Shown piece after piece: positions 9,286-18,458 of a DNA stretch of 64,000 bases. The position numbers were made by a program, and so were the translations under genes. Position 1 is the stretch's first letter; each line of letters begins with the position of its first letter. The DNA comes from Bradyrhizobium sp. 1 (lineage in GTDB: Bacteria; Pseudomonadota; Alphaproteobacteria; Rhizobiales; Xanthobacteraceae): the NCBI RefSeq assembly GCF_023073315.1, contig NZ_JADPJH010000033.1, forward strand, positions 416,794-480,793, written 5' to 3'. A model generated the notes under the pieces. The model was not told where the DNA came from. It searched no databases and saw only the letters and a program-made list of their open reading frames with translations.

Positions 9286-9921
9286 TCACGCACCTTGCCG
9301 AAGGACGTTCTTCTTTGCCACTCGGGGCGCAGGCGCGGTGAATCCATACAAGAATTGGTCGACGACCATATCTGCGAATTCGGTCGGAGTGATGCCGCCC
9401 GCTGGGTCAAACCAAGTATGGCTGAAATTGAGGATACCGAACAGCATCATTGCGTAGATCTTCTTAGTTCGCTTGACGATCTTGCCTTCCTTGTCCAAGC
9501 GGGTCAGGAGATCGGAGACGATGTCGACGATCTGCCGCTCGAGCGACCTGATGGCGGTCTGCTCGGATTCACTCAGAAACGACAGGTCGTTCAGGATCAG
9601 CCGCTGCTCGTTCGATGAGCGCGCGTTGAGCTCGACGATGGCGCGGATGGCCGCGCGAAACTGGTCGAGCGTCGTGGACTCGCCCGCGATTGCAGCTCCG
9701 ACGTCGGCGATCATCCGCCGGACATGGCCATCGAGAATCGCGAACAAGATCGCTTCCTTGGACTGGAAGTAGTGATAGAGCGCTCCCCGCGACAGGCGAC
9801 AGGCTTCGGCGAGTTCGGCGATCGAGGCGCGCATGTAGCCCTGTTGGGCAAATAGTTCGCATGCGGCGGTCAGAATGCCGTGCTGAATGTCGTCGTAGTT
9901 CTCAGAGCGAGTCCGCGCCAT
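9286..9921 (-). CDS. TetR family transcriptional regulator (PaaR/acyl-CoA-responsive type)
   Basis: A 211-residue one-domain repressor. The N-terminal helix-turn-helix reads ILTAACELFAQQGY ... LSRGALYHYFQSKE. The C-terminal ligand domain has the segments NDLSFL and ILNFSHTWFDPAGGITP. These recur in the TetR gene at 30.7-31.3 kb, so the two are paralogues. The ATG at 9921 (MARTRSENYDD) is chosen because upstream residues lie outside the family. It converges with the beta-oxidation ligase and diverges from the Liv-type operon, whose promoter carries a candidate operator. Family members often repress acyl-CoA catabolic operons and respond to CoA thioesters; that role is inferred here. Confidence 0.9.
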   Translation of the reverse strand: MARTRSENYDDIQHGILTAACELFAQQGYMRASIAELAEACRLSRGALYHYFQSKEAILFAILDGHVRRMIADVGAAIAGESTTLDQFRAAIRAIVELNARSSNEQRLILNDLSFLSESEQTAIRSLERQIVDIVSDLLTRLDKEGKIVKRTKKIYAMMLFGILNFSHTWFDPAGGITPTEFADMVVDQFLYGFTAPAPRVAKKNVLRQGA

Positions 9922-10330
9922 CGTGGTCTTTCGATTTTCGGCCGCCCGAATTCTGAAGGCCGCGAAATGAATCTCCCGGATGTTTTTGGTTACTTCCGAC
10001 ACTGGAAGGGCGCAACGATATTTCTCCCCAAGAGGCTGGTATCCGGAGAAAAAATTGTTTGAACGGTCGGCCGGATTATATTATAATGCAAACCAATAGC
10101 AGACTGACCGGGGGATCCTACCGCCGGCGCTTTTCGGGGGAGGATGCCGTGCTGAGGCTCGAGCGAAATATCATTGCGACCGCGGTTGCCATGGGCGAGT
10201 CGTGCTTGGCGGTTCGGCTGGCCCGCATCTGCAAGGATGGCCCGACGATCAGAAATGGCAATATCGCCCCAGGGGCAGGTCTTTGCTGGGCACGACGGCC
10301 TTGCGCGGTCGGATCAGGTCGGTTCGAGCC
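9922..10330. other. Divergent intergenic region, 409 bases
   Basis: It holds the candidate promoter and operator of the Liv-type operon around 10059-10087. About 240 bases of transcribed leader then run to the livF-like ATG. No convincing gene is seen; short open frames here lack ribosome sites and family features. TetR promoter elements were not assigned. Confidence 0.6.
10059..10087 (+). promoter_or_regulatory. Sigma70-type promoter with weak TetR operator copy, Liv operon
   Basis: TTGAAC (10059-10064) and TATAAT (10082-10087) are separated by 17 bases. The spacer overlaps an 18-base element (10060-10077) that reads ACG-N6-CGG, one mismatch from the CCG-N6-CGG core found at 27.18, 29.31, 45.65 and 48.23 kb. 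It lies between the TetR gene and the Liv-type operon. It is the least symmetric copy after the one at 31.53 kb. Confidence 0.5.
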
Positions 10331-11179
10331 ATGATCGCCTCGTCGCAGCCTCACCCGAGCAGCGATCCCCCCACCTCAGCGCGCGAGGGAATGCTCGAGT
10401 TTCGCAACGTTCGCATCGTCTACGACAATGCGATCGAAGCCATCCGTGACGTCAGCATCGCGGTGCCGGCGGGCGGGATCGTCGGCCTGCTTGGCTCCAA
10501 TGGAGCCGGCAAATCGACGCTGCTGAAGGCGATGTCCGGAATTTTGTATACCGAGGAGGGCCGGCTCGAAAATGGCTCGATCAGCTTTCGCGGCGCAAGC
10601 GTGGATAGCCTCGCTCCTGACGAGCTTGTCCGTCGCGGCATCGTTCAGGTGCCCGAAGGTCGCCGCGTATTCCCGGCGCTTACGATCGACGAAAACTTGC
10701 AGATGGGAGGATACACGAGAAGCGCCGCCGAGATCCGGGAGCAGCGCGAGAAGGTGTTCGGCCTGTTTCCGCGTCTCTACGAACGGCGCGACCAGATCGC
10801 GGGCTACATGTCCGGCGGCGAGCAGCAAATGCTGGCAATCGGGCGTGCCTTAATGACCCGTCCAATGCTGCTGGCGCTCGACGAGCCTTCGCTCGGGCTT
10901 GCGCCGCTGATCATCGACCGCATTTACGAGGTGATCGCTAAACTGCGCGACGAGTTGAAATTGACGGTGCTGCTTGTTGAGCAGAACGCACAACGCGCGC
11001 TCGACATCTGCGACTATGCCTACATCCTCGAGACCGGACGGGTCGTCCTCGATGGTCCCCCGTGCAAACTCAGCGCCAACCAGGACGTACAGGAATTCTA
11101 TCTCGGCATGTCTGGCTCCGGCAGGAAAAGCATGCGTGAGGTCAAGCACTACAAGCGGCGCAAGAGGTGGCTCTCGTGA
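10331..11179 (+). CDS. Liv-type ABC transporter ATP-binding protein (LivF family)
   Basis: A 282-residue ABC ATPase with Walker A GSNGAGKST, signature YMSGGEQQM, Walker B LLALDEPSLGLAP and the H-loop region VLLVEQNAQ. These place it in the LivF branch of hydrophobic amino-acid/carboxylate uptake systems. The ATG at 10331 is used. An ATG at 10391 gives the usual family start (MLEFRNV), but its purine-rich sequence is too close to it. The end overlaps the next ATPase by four bases (GTGA). The operon contains an acyl-CoA synthetase, so the substrate is probably a carboxylic acid rather than an amino acid (inference). Confidence 0.88.
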   Translation: MIASSQPHPSSDPPTSAREGMLEFRNVRIVYDNAIEAIRDVSIAVPAGGIVGLLGSNGAGKSTLLKAMSGILYTEEGRLENGSISFRGASVDSLAPDELVRRGIVQVPEGRRVFPALTIDENLQMGGYTRSAAEIREQREKVFGLFPRLYERRDQIAGYMSGGEQQMLAIGRALMTRPMLLALDEPSLGLAPLIIDRIYEVIAKLRDELKLTVLLVEQNAQRALDICDYAYILETGRVVLDGPPCKLSANQDVQEFYLGMSGSGRKSMREVKHYKRRKRWLS

Positions 11180-11982
11180 CTCCCCTGCTCTCGATCGAAA
11201 ACCTCAGCAAGAGCTTCGGCGGCCTGAAGGCCGTCGCCGACATCAATTTGTCGGTGATGGCCGGGGAGATCTGCAGCGTGATCGGCCCCAATGGCGCCGG
11301 GAAGACGACGCTGTTCAACATCATCAGCGGTGTGCTCCGTCCGAGCAGTGGTCGCATCGTGTTCAACGGGACAGACCTTTCTCGCGTATCGCCTTCGCGC
11401 TTTGCGGCAATAGGGATCGGCCGCACCTTCCAGAATCTCGCACTTTTTAAGCATGGGACGGCTGTCGAAAACATCCTCACCGGCCGCCACACCCACCTTC
11501 GCTCGACCGTTCTCGATTCCGTGCTGTACTTCGGCCGAACGCGCAAGGAGGAGATCGAGGCGCGCAGATACGTCGAACGAATCATCGAATTCCTCGAGAT
11601 CGAACATGTCCGTGACGCCGTCGTCGGCACCCTGTCCTACGGACATCAGAAGCGCGTCGAGCTCGCCCGCGCACTCGCCTGCGAGCCGAAGCTCCTGCTG
11701 CTCGACGAGATGGTGTCCGGTATGAACCAGGAAGAGACCGAGGATATCGCTCGCTTCGTGCTCGACATCCGTGACGAGCTCGGCATCACCGTTGTCATGA
11801 TCGAACACGAGATGCGGATTGTGATGGACATCTCTGACCGCGTCCACGTCCTGAATTTCGGCCGCAAGATCGCCGGCGGGACGCCTGATGACATTCGGCG
11901 CGATCCGGCTGTTGCCGAGGCTTATCTCGGCGGACATCGCTCCCGCGGCCAGGCAAAGACGGATTCCCATGTCGATGCTTGA
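11176..11982 (+). CDS. Liv-type ABC transporter ATP-binding protein (LivG family)
   Basis: A 268-residue ABC ATPase with Walker A GPNGAGKTT and Walker B LLLLDEMVSGM. The signature region reads LSYGHQKRVELARAL, where Y replaces the usual SGG serine context, as is common in the LivG branch. The GTG at 11176 overlaps the preceding stop as GTGA and has AGAGG eight bases upstream, so it is preferred over the GTG at 11167. Its last 14 bases overlap the acyl-CoA synthetase start. With the LivF-like protein it forms the nucleotide-binding pair of the importer. Confidence 0.88.
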   Translation: MTPLLSIENLSKSFGGLKAVADINLSVMAGEICSVIGPNGAGKTTLFNIISGVLRPSSGRIVFNGTDLSRVSPSRFAAIGIGRTFQNLALFKHGTAVENILTGRHTHLRSTVLDSVLYFGRTRKEEIEARRYVERIIEFLEIEHVRDAVVGTLSYGHQKRVELARALACEPKLLLLDEMVSGMNQEETEDIARFVLDIRDELGITVVMIEHEMRIVMDISDRVHVLNFGRKIAGGTPDDIRRDPAVAEAYLGGHRSRGQAKTDSHVDA

Positions 11983-13921
11983 CATGTTGCGGACGGTTCA
12001 ATCGGCACCATCGACCGGTGCCAAGCATAGCGTTGGCCGCGAGGCCGCGTCGCCTGCGTCACTGCAGCACGCGCTGCAGAGCGCCGCCATCACCCTGCCG
12101 CAGTTGCTGCGCGAACGCGCCGCCCTGCACGGCGACAGGTTGGCGCTGCGCGAGAAGGAATACGGTATCTGGAACCGCTATTCCTGGCGGCACTATTACG
12201 AAACCGCGCGCGCGGTCGCGCTCGGCCTGCTCTCGCTCGGCATCAAGCCGGGCGACCGGGTGGCGATTGCCGGCGAGGACACGCCGGAATGGTTCTATGC
12301 CGACCTCGGCACCCAGATGATAGGCGCCATCGCGGTTGGCATCTATCCGACCAATCCCTGGGTCGAACTGCAATACATCGCCCGGCACTCCGGCTCCCGC
12401 ATCGTTGTCACCGGCGACCAGGAGCAGACCGACAAGGTGCTGGAAGCCATGGCGAGAGAGGGCGGCCTGCCCGCGCTCGAGGCGATCGTCTGCATCGACA
12501 TGAAGGGTCTTCGGCACTACGGCCAGGAGCAGCTCATGTCGTTCGACGGGCTGTGCGAGCTCGGCCGCGCCTATGCCGCCGAGCACCCGGACGCGAACGC
12601 GACCCTCGACCGCCTGATCTCGCAGGGCTCGCCGGACGACACCTGCATTCTGGTCTACACGTCCGGCACCACCGGCCCGCCGAAAGGCGCGATGCTCACC
12701 CACCGCAACCTGACCTACTCGGCCTACACCTACGCCCGCGCGGTCGGCGTCGCCGACAAGCAATTCGACTCCGTCTGCTACCTGCCGCTCTGCCACGTCG
12801 CCGAGCGCTGCTACTCGGAGGTGATGCAGCTCGTGCTCGGCGGCATCGTCAGCTTCGCCGAGTCGATCGACACCGTCGCGCTCAACATCCGCGAGATCGG
12901 CCCAACCTTCTTCGTCGGCGTTCCCCGCATTTATGAAAAGCTGCAACAGAACTTCCTGTTCAAGCTCGGCGAGAGCGGACGGCTGCGCCAGCGCGTCACC
13001 CACGCCTGCCTCGCGCTCGGACGAACGCTATCCGATCGCCGCCAGCGCGGGCAGAACTCCTGGGGCGACCGGCTGCTTTACGGCGTGCTCTACCTCCTGA
13101 TGTTCCGCAACATGCAGCGGCATCTCGGGCTTGCCTTCAGCCGCCACCGGCTATGCGCCGGCGCCTCGATCTCCCCGGAGACGCTGCGCTTCTTCGACAT
13201 CATCGGCCGGCCGGTGTCGCAGGGCTACGGCCTGACCGAATCCGGGGGCGTTGCCTTCGTCCAGAGCGAGACCCATCATCGCATCGGCGGCTGCGGCGTA
13301 CCCATGCCGCAGACCGAATGGAAGCGCGATTCCGACGGCGAGATCCTCCTAAAGAATCCCGGCGTGTTCAAAGGCTATTTCCTCGACGAGAAGGCCTCGA
13401 ACGCCTCGATCGAGCCGGGCGGATGGCTGCGCACCGGCGATATCGTCGAGGTCATCGACAATGGAGAGATCGCGGTGGTCGACCGCAAGAAGGCGATCAT
13501 CATCACCGCCGGCGGCAAGAACATCGCGCCGTCCGAGATCGAGAACACGCTGAAGGATTCCGAATTTATCAAGGAAGCGATCGTGGTCGGTGAAGCCCGC
13601 AAATATCTCGGCGCGATCATCCAGATCGACTACGACAATGTCGGCCGCTGGGCGCGGGATCGCGCGCTCGCCTACACCAACTACAAATCACTGTCGCAAC
13701 TGCACGAGGTGCACGAGCTTATCGACCGGATCGTGAACGAGACCAACAAGCGCTTCGCCCGCGTCGAGAACATCCGCCGCTTCGCGATCCTGGAGAAGGA
13801 GCTCGACCATGACGACGGCGAACTGACCGCAACGCAGAAGGTTCGGCGCGCCATGATCGAGAAGAAGTTCGCGCGCGAACTCGCCATCATCTATCCGACG
13901 GAGGACCGATGCAGTACCTGA
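11969..13921 (+). CDS. Long-chain-type acyl-CoA synthetase encoded inside the ABC operon
   Basis: A 650-residue AMP-forming ligase of the large FadD15/FAA1-like type. Motifs are LVYTSGTTGPPKGAM, the YGLTES segment, WLRTGDIVEVIDNGEIAVVDRKKAIIITAGGKNIAP and a C-terminal ATQKVRR. It would convert a carboxylic acid to its acyl-CoA at the inner face of the membrane. It overlaps livG at its 5' end and livH at its 3' end, so it is an integral member of the transporter operon. The likely role is trapping the imported acid as a CoA thioester (inference). Its codon use is strongly GC-biased, like the rest of this operon. Confidence 0.9.
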   Translation: MSMLDMLRTVQSAPSTGAKHSVGREAASPASLQHALQSAAITLPQLLRERAALHGDRLALREKEYGIWNRYSWRHYYETARAVALGLLSLGIKPGDRVAIAGEDTPEWFYADLGTQMIGAIAVGIYPTNPWVELQYIARHSGSRIVVTGDQEQTDKVLEAMAREGGLPALEAIVCIDMKGLRHYGQEQLMSFDGLCELGRAYAAEHPDANATLDRLISQGSPDDTCILVYTSGTTGPPKGAMLTHRNLTYSAYTYARAVGVADKQFDSVCYLPLCHVAERCYSEVMQLVLGGIVSFAESIDTVALNIREIGPTFFVGVPRIYEKLQQNFLFKLGESGRLRQRVTHACLALGRTLSDRRQRGQNSWGDRLLYGVLYLLMFRNMQRHLGLAFSRHRLCAGASISPETLRFFDIIGRPVSQGYGLTESGGVAFVQSETHHRIGGCGVPMPQTEWKRDSDGEILLKNPGVFKGYFLDEKASNASIEPGGWLRTGDIVEVIDNGEIAVVDRKKAIIITAGGKNIAPSEIENTLKDSEFIKEAIVVGEARKYLGAIIQIDYDNVGRWARDRALAYTNYKSLSQLHEVHELIDRIVNETNKRFARVENIRRFAILEKELDHDDGELTATQKVRRAMIEKKFARELAIIYPTEDRCST

Positions 13922-14781
13922 TCCAGCTTCTGATCTCCGGTCTTGCTGTCGGCGCCATCTATGGCCTGATCGCAATGGCCTTCGCGGTGATCTACAAATC
14001 GACCGGTCTCGTCAACTTCGCGCAGGGCGAAATGACGATGATCGTCGCCTATGTCGCCTGGACCATCTCGACCACGATCAGCGGCAACGTTTTCGTGGTA
14101 GCGTTCGGCGCGATCGTCGCGGCGGTCCTGCTCGGCCTCGTCATCGAGCGCGTGGTGATGCGGCCGATGCTGGGCGAGCCGGTGTTTTCGACCGTCATGG
14201 TGACGATTGGGCTCGCCGTGATCCTGCGCTCGTCCATCAACTTCATTTGGGACGCCTATCCTCACGCGCTCGATCTCGGCGTCGGCCGCCACGTCGTCCG
14301 CATCGGCTCCATCGGCGTGCGCACCGGCCAGATCGCCGTCATCACGACCTTGCTGCTCCTGATCGCCGGCATCTGGGCGTTCTTCCGCTACTCCAAGTTC
14401 GGCATCGCGATGCGGGCAGTAGCGGCCGACGACCGCACCGCGCTCTTGATGGGCATCAGCGCGCCGCGCGTCCATGGCTTCGCCTGGGCAGCCTCGTCGG
14501 CTATCGCCGGCATCGCCGGCGTGTTCTTCGCGATGTCCTACGATCTGTCGCCCGCGATGTTCCAGCTCGGGCTGAAGGCCTTTCCGGCCACCATCCTCGG
14601 CGGCCTCGACGCGGTGCTCGGCTCCGGGCTCGGCGGCCTGTTGATCGGCGTCACCGAGAACCTCGCCGGCGGCTATGTCAGTTCCGGCATGAAGGAGGTC
14701 GCGGGCTTCCTCATGATCATCATCGTGCTCATGATCCGGCCGTTCGGGATCTTCGGCGAACGCGACATCGAGAGGGTCTGA
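13909..14781 (+). CDS. Liv-type ABC transporter permease (LivH family)
   Basis: A 290-residue integral membrane protein with about eight hydrophobic segments. It begins MQYLIQLLISGLAVGAIYGLIAMA and includes the family signature LVNFAQGEMTM and the cytoplasmic loop FRYSKFGIAMRAVAADDRTALLMGI. GGAGG lies just upstream of its ATG. It overlaps the acyl-CoA synthetase by 13 bases and the next permease by one. It forms half of the inner-membrane channel of the carboxylate/amino-acid importer. Confidence 0.9.
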   Translation: MQYLIQLLISGLAVGAIYGLIAMAFAVIYKSTGLVNFAQGEMTMIVAYVAWTISTTISGNVFVVAFGAIVAAVLLGLVIERVVMRPMLGEPVFSTVMVTIGLAVILRSSINFIWDAYPHALDLGVGRHVVRIGSIGVRTGQIAVITTLLLLIAGIWAFFRYSKFGIAMRAVAADDRTALLMGISAPRVHGFAWAASSAIAGIAGVFFAMSYDLSPAMFQLGLKAFPATILGGLDAVLGSGLGGLLIGVTENLAGGYVSSGMKEVAGFLMIIIVLMIRPFGIFGERDIERV

Positions 14782-15827
14782 TGCGTACCGGCGATTTCAA
14801 GCAAAGCTATGGCGAGCTCGTCGCGCTGACCGATTCACCGCCGGTATGGCTGTGGTCGGCCGTACTGCTGCTCGCACTCATCCTGGCGCCCTTCTTCCTC
14901 AACGCCTATGCGCTGTCCTTCCTGATCATGATCCTGATCACCGTGGTCGGCGCGCTCGGCCTCAACATCCTAACTGGATATACCGGCCTGATCTCGCTCG
15001 GTCATGTCGGTTTCCTCGTCACCGGCGCCTATGCCTATGCCGTCGCCGTCTCGAAATACGGCCTGCCTCCGATCGCGGGCTTCGTCGCAGCAGGTATGGT
15101 TCCGGCCATCGCAAGCCTCGTCGTCGGGGCGCCTTCGCTGCGGCTGAAGGGGCTCTATCTGGCAATCACCACGTTGGCCTTTTCCTTCCTCATCAACACG
15201 CTGATCCTGGAGGCGCGATGGCTCACCAATGGCGCGCGCGGCATTTCGCTGCAGCGCCCCACCCTGTTCGGGATCAGCTTCGACAGCGACGCAGCCTTCA
15301 CCTATCTCTGCCTCGGCTTTGCCCTCCTCGCCTTGCTCGCCACGCTTAATATCCGGCGCAGCCGTGTCGGGCGGGCCCTCGTCGCGATCCGCGACAACGA
15401 CACCGCCGCGCGGGTCATGGGCATCAATTTGCATGCCTACAAGCTGCTTGCCTTCGTGACATCGGCCTTCATCACCGGGCTCGCCGGCGCGCTCTATGGC
15501 ATTTACCTGTCCTTTGTCAGTGTCGAGGGCTTTCCGTTCCTCCTGAGCATCGAGGCGCTGGCGATCCTCATCGTGGGTGGGCTGGGCTCCGCGCTCGGCG
15601 TCGTGCTCGGCACCATTTTCATCGTGCTCCTGCCCGAGGTCGCGCGGCTGCTGTTCAACCTGTTCAGCGCGCAGATGGACGCCATGTTCACCACCGGCGC
15701 ACAGGAGCTGAAGAGCATGCTCTATGGCCTCGTCATCATCCTGTTCCTGCGCTTTCAGCCGCGCGGCCTGGTCGGCGCCTGGCACGACATCAAGCGATGC
15801 TGGGTGAATTGGCCACTGCGGTATTGA
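14781..15827 (+). CDS. Liv-type ABC transporter permease (LivM family)
   Basis: A 348-residue permease starting at the ATG that overlaps the LivH stop (TGATG). Many hydrophobic helices surround the LivM signature LNILTGYTGLISLGHVGFL and the coupling loop RSRVGRALVAIRDNDTAARVMGINLHAYKL. It pairs with the LivH-like protein. A longer upstream frame exists but is only the shadow of livH. The binding-protein gene follows after 31 bases. Confidence 0.9.
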   Translation: MRTGDFKQSYGELVALTDSPPVWLWSAVLLLALILAPFFLNAYALSFLIMILITVVGALGLNILTGYTGLISLGHVGFLVTGAYAYAVAVSKYGLPPIAGFVAAGMVPAIASLVVGAPSLRLKGLYLAITTLAFSFLINTLILEARWLTNGARGISLQRPTLFGISFDSDAAFTYLCLGFALLALLATLNIRRSRVGRALVAIRDNDTAARVMGINLHAYKLLAFVTSAFITGLAGALYGIYLSFVSVEGFPFLLSIEALAILIVGGLGSALGVVLGTIFIVLLPEVARLLFNLFSAQMDAMFTTGAQELKSMLYGLVIILFLRFQPRGLVGAWHDIKRCWVNWPLRY

Positions 15828-15858
15828 GACCACGAAACAATCAATGAGGGAGGAGACC

Positions 15859-17019
15859 ATGATCAAGACTTGTGCAGCAGCAATGCTGCTGGCGACTGCC
15901 ATCCACGCCGGCGCCATAGGCACTGCCGCGGCCGAGCCGGGCATCACCGAGACCGAAATCCTGATCGGCGACATCGAACCGTTGACAGGCCCGCCCGCGC
16001 TCCTCGGAGTTGCGGCTTCGATCGGACACAAGGTCGCAATCGCGGAGGCCAACGCCGCGGGCGGCATCAGTGGTCGCAGGATCAAATACGTCCTCGAGGA
16101 TGACGGCTATGTCACCGCACGCACCATCCAAGGCGTGCGCAAGCTCGTTGACGTCGACAAGGTATTCGCCCTTGTCGGCCTGTCAGGCTCTGGCCAATCC
16201 ATCGCGGCGATGCCGGTGCTGGAGAAGGCGGGCATCCCGACGGTCATCGACGTGGCGCCGGTGAAGCCGCTTTGGGAGCCGCCGCGCAAGAACGTGTTCA
16301 TCGTCGGGCAGTCCTACGAGGAAGGGATCAGGCATCTGGTCGCCTTTCTCGCCGACAAGAACCCGGGCAAGAAGTGGGGCCTGATCACGCAGGACGACGA
16401 TTACGGCATCGCTGTGCACGACGGCTTCGATTCCATGGTAGAGCCCAAGAAGCTCAACGTCGTCTTCAGCGGCAGCTACAAGAAGGGTCAGCAGGACTTT
16501 TCATCCGAAATGCTCCAGCTCAAGGAGGCCGGCGCCGAGGTCTTTCTGGCCGGCGGCATCATCGCGGAAAATGTGGCGATGATGAAGGAGCTGGAGAAGC
16601 TCAACGCCAAGCCGGTCATCGGCATCTTTTGGCCGGGCCGCGTCGAGCCTGTGCTGAAGTTGATGGGGCCCGCGGGCGACGGCATCTACGCGGTCGATTA
16701 TGTCGAGCCCTTCGCGGGCGAAGCCGGCAAGGCCTTCCTCGAGAAGGCCAAGCCGCTGCTCTCGGAAGCTGAGTTCAAGGGGATCAATCGCTACACGATG
16801 GCTGGCTACGCCGCAGCCAAGGTCCTGATCGGCGCCATCGCGCGCTGCGGCAAGGACCCGAGCTGGGCCTGTACGATCGCGGAGCTGGAGAAGACCTCCA
16901 ACGTCGAAACCGGGGTGATGGCGCCGATCAGCTTCGGTGCCGGCGTCCGCTTCTCCAACCAGAAGCTGAAGATCATGCAGGCGGATTTCTCCAGCCTCAG
17001 CTTCAAGCCGGCCTACTAG
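15859..17019 (+). CDS. ABC transporter periplasmic substrate-binding protein
   Basis: A 386-residue type I periplasmic binding protein. The signal peptide is MIKTCAAAMLLATAIHAGAIG..., with likely cleavage after TAAA near residue 25. The mature protein begins with the typical ITETEILIGDIEPLTGP strand. The ATG at 15859 is preferred because GGGAGGAG lies a few bases upstream. It is the last gene of the Liv operon and sets substrate choice. Candidate ligands are aromatic or fatty acids, judging from the embedded ligase (inference). Confidence 0.88.
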   Translation: MIKTCAAAMLLATAIHAGAIGTAAAEPGITETEILIGDIEPLTGPPALLGVAASIGHKVAIAEANAAGGISGRRIKYVLEDDGYVTARTIQGVRKLVDVDKVFALVGLSGSGQSIAAMPVLEKAGIPTVIDVAPVKPLWEPPRKNVFIVGQSYEEGIRHLVAFLADKNPGKKWGLITQDDDYGIAVHDGFDSMVEPKKLNVVFSGSYKKGQQDFSSEMLQLKEAGAEVFLAGGIIAENVAMMKELEKLNAKPVIGIFWPGRVEPVLKLMGPAGDGIYAVDYVEPFAGEAGKAFLEKAKPLLSEAEFKGINRYTMAGYAAAKVLIGAIARCGKDPSWACTIAELEKTSNVETGVMAPISFGAGVRFSNQKLKIMQADFSSLSFKPAY

Positions 17020-17170
17020 GGAGTGTGCTCATTAGGCGGCTGGCCGTCTGATATCCGGGTTGCCGCCACGTCAACCGAAGAGCAGATGGCTTCCGACAAG
17101 CGGGAGTTGCTGGTCGACTAACTGACAGAAGTCGACAGCCACCGAGGCGACAGTTTGGCCTGATGGCGCT

Positions 17171-18379
17171 CTACTTGCCAACCAGGCTGCACTTGCTGCG
17201 GTCTAGCGGGCGGAAGGCCTGGTCCGGCGGAATGGTTGCGACCAGCTTGACGAAGTCCCACGGGCCTTTGGATTCCTCGGGCGTCTTGACCTGCACCAGA
17301 TAAAGATCATGCACCATACGCTGGTCCTCGCGGATACGGCCGTTGGGCGTGTAGGCGTCCGACACCGGCGTCGCCTTCATCCTGGTCATCACGGTCGCGC
17401 CGTCGTCGGAGTCGGAATCCTTCACGGCTTGCAGATAGTGTCGCACCGCCGAATAGACGCCGGCCTGGATCTGGGACGGCATCGCCTTGCGTCGCGCGTA
17501 GAACGCATCCGAGAACTTTCGGGCCGCCGGTGAAACGTCCTCGAAGAACGAGGTGACGATGAGATCGCCGCGCGTGGCCTTCAGGCCGACGGCCTCGATG
17601 TCGACGTTCTGGAATGACATCGGCACGATCTTCATACCCTGGTCGGCGAGGCCGAACTCCTCGGCCTGCTTGATCGCGGTGGCGTTATCGCCGGCGACAT
17701 TGATCGCGAGGATCTTGGCGCCCGAGGACTGCGCCTGGAGCAGGAACGATGAGTAGTCGGGCGTGCCGAGCTGGGCCTTGACGCTGCCGGCGACCTTGCC
17801 GCCGAGCGTCGCGATACGGTCGCGGGCGGTAGCTTCGATCGAATGGCCGAAGGCATAGTCACCGGTGATGAAGAACCACGGCTCCTTGCTGGTCTGCATG
17901 ACGCCGGAGACGACCGCGGTCGCGGTCGAATAGGCGTCCTGGGTCCACTGCACGCTCGACGGTGCGCAGGCCTCATCGGTGAGCTGGTTGGCCCCGGCGC
18001 CGGAGACGAGGAAGATTTTTCCGTTGCCGCGCACGAGCTCCTGCACGGCAAGCGCCGCGCCGGAGCTGCCGCCGTCCGCGATCGCCTGCACGCCGTCGCT
18101 GAACCATTTTCGCGCGAGCGAGGCCGCGAGGTCCGGCTTGTTCTGGTGGTCGGCCTGCAAGATCTCGATCGGCTTGCCGTTGATCTTGCCGCCGAACTCT
18201 TCCGCCGCCATCCGTGCCGCCTCGACCGAGCCCGGGCCCATCGCTGTCGCGAAGATGCCGTTCATGTCGGTAAGGACGCCGATGCGGATGGCGTCGCCCT
18301 TGATCTCGGCGCGCGCAGTGCCTGCGAGCGACAGCGTGACCAGCAGGACGGCGGTGAGTCTCTTGCGATGAATGTCCAT
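17171..18379 (-). CDS. ABC transporter substrate-binding protein (solo copy 1)
   Basis: A 402-residue type I periplasmic binding protein. The signal peptide MDIHRKRLTAVLLVTLSLAGTARA precedes EIKGDAIRIGVLTDMNGIF. The ATG at 18379 has GAGAGA upstream; the frame upstream of it overlaps the preceding gene region without homology. It is similar in length and pattern to the neighbouring binding protein (repeated motifs VKTPEESK...WDF/WDYYKL, PPDQAF/PGDQAF), so the two arose by duplication. It lies at the end of the IclR-headed aromatic operon, with no permease or ATPase beside it. It probably uses the Liv-type machinery next door or elsewhere. Confidence 0.86.
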   Translation of the reverse strand: MDIHRKRLTAVLLVTLSLAGTARAEIKGDAIRIGVLTDMNGIFATAMGPGSVEAARMAAEEFGGKINGKPIEILQADHQNKPDLAASLARKWFSDGVQAIADGGSSGAALAVQELVRGNGKIFLVSGAGANQLTDEACAPSSVQWTQDAYSTATAVVSGVMQTSKEPWFFITGDYAFGHSIEATARDRIATLGGKVAGSVKAQLGTPDYSSFLLQAQSSGAKILAINVAGDNATAIKQAEEFGLADQGMKIVPMSFQNVDIEAVGLKATRGDLIVTSFFEDVSPAARKFSDAFYARRKAMPSQIQAGVYSAVRHYLQAVKDSDSDDGATVMTRMKATPVSDAYTPNGRIREDQRMVHDLYLVQVKTPEESKGPWDFVKLVATIPPDQAFRPLDRSKCSLVGK

Positions 18380-18458
18380 GATGTCTCTCGATCCCGGTTG
18401 AAGGTGAGCGCGGCAATCGCCGCCCTGAATGGGCCCGCGCGATGACGCAAAGTGTGCT

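Noticed and set aside
10311..10335. GGTCGGTTCGAGCC, resembling a tRNA T-loop, before livF
   Set aside because: The neighbouring bases do not form a cloverleaf, and the segment runs directly into the livF-like start.
17020..17170. Short frame VAATSTEEQMASDKRELLVD in the gap after the Liv operon
   Set aside because: It has no start codon with a ribosome site, no family match and only about 20 residues, so it is more likely chance than a gene.
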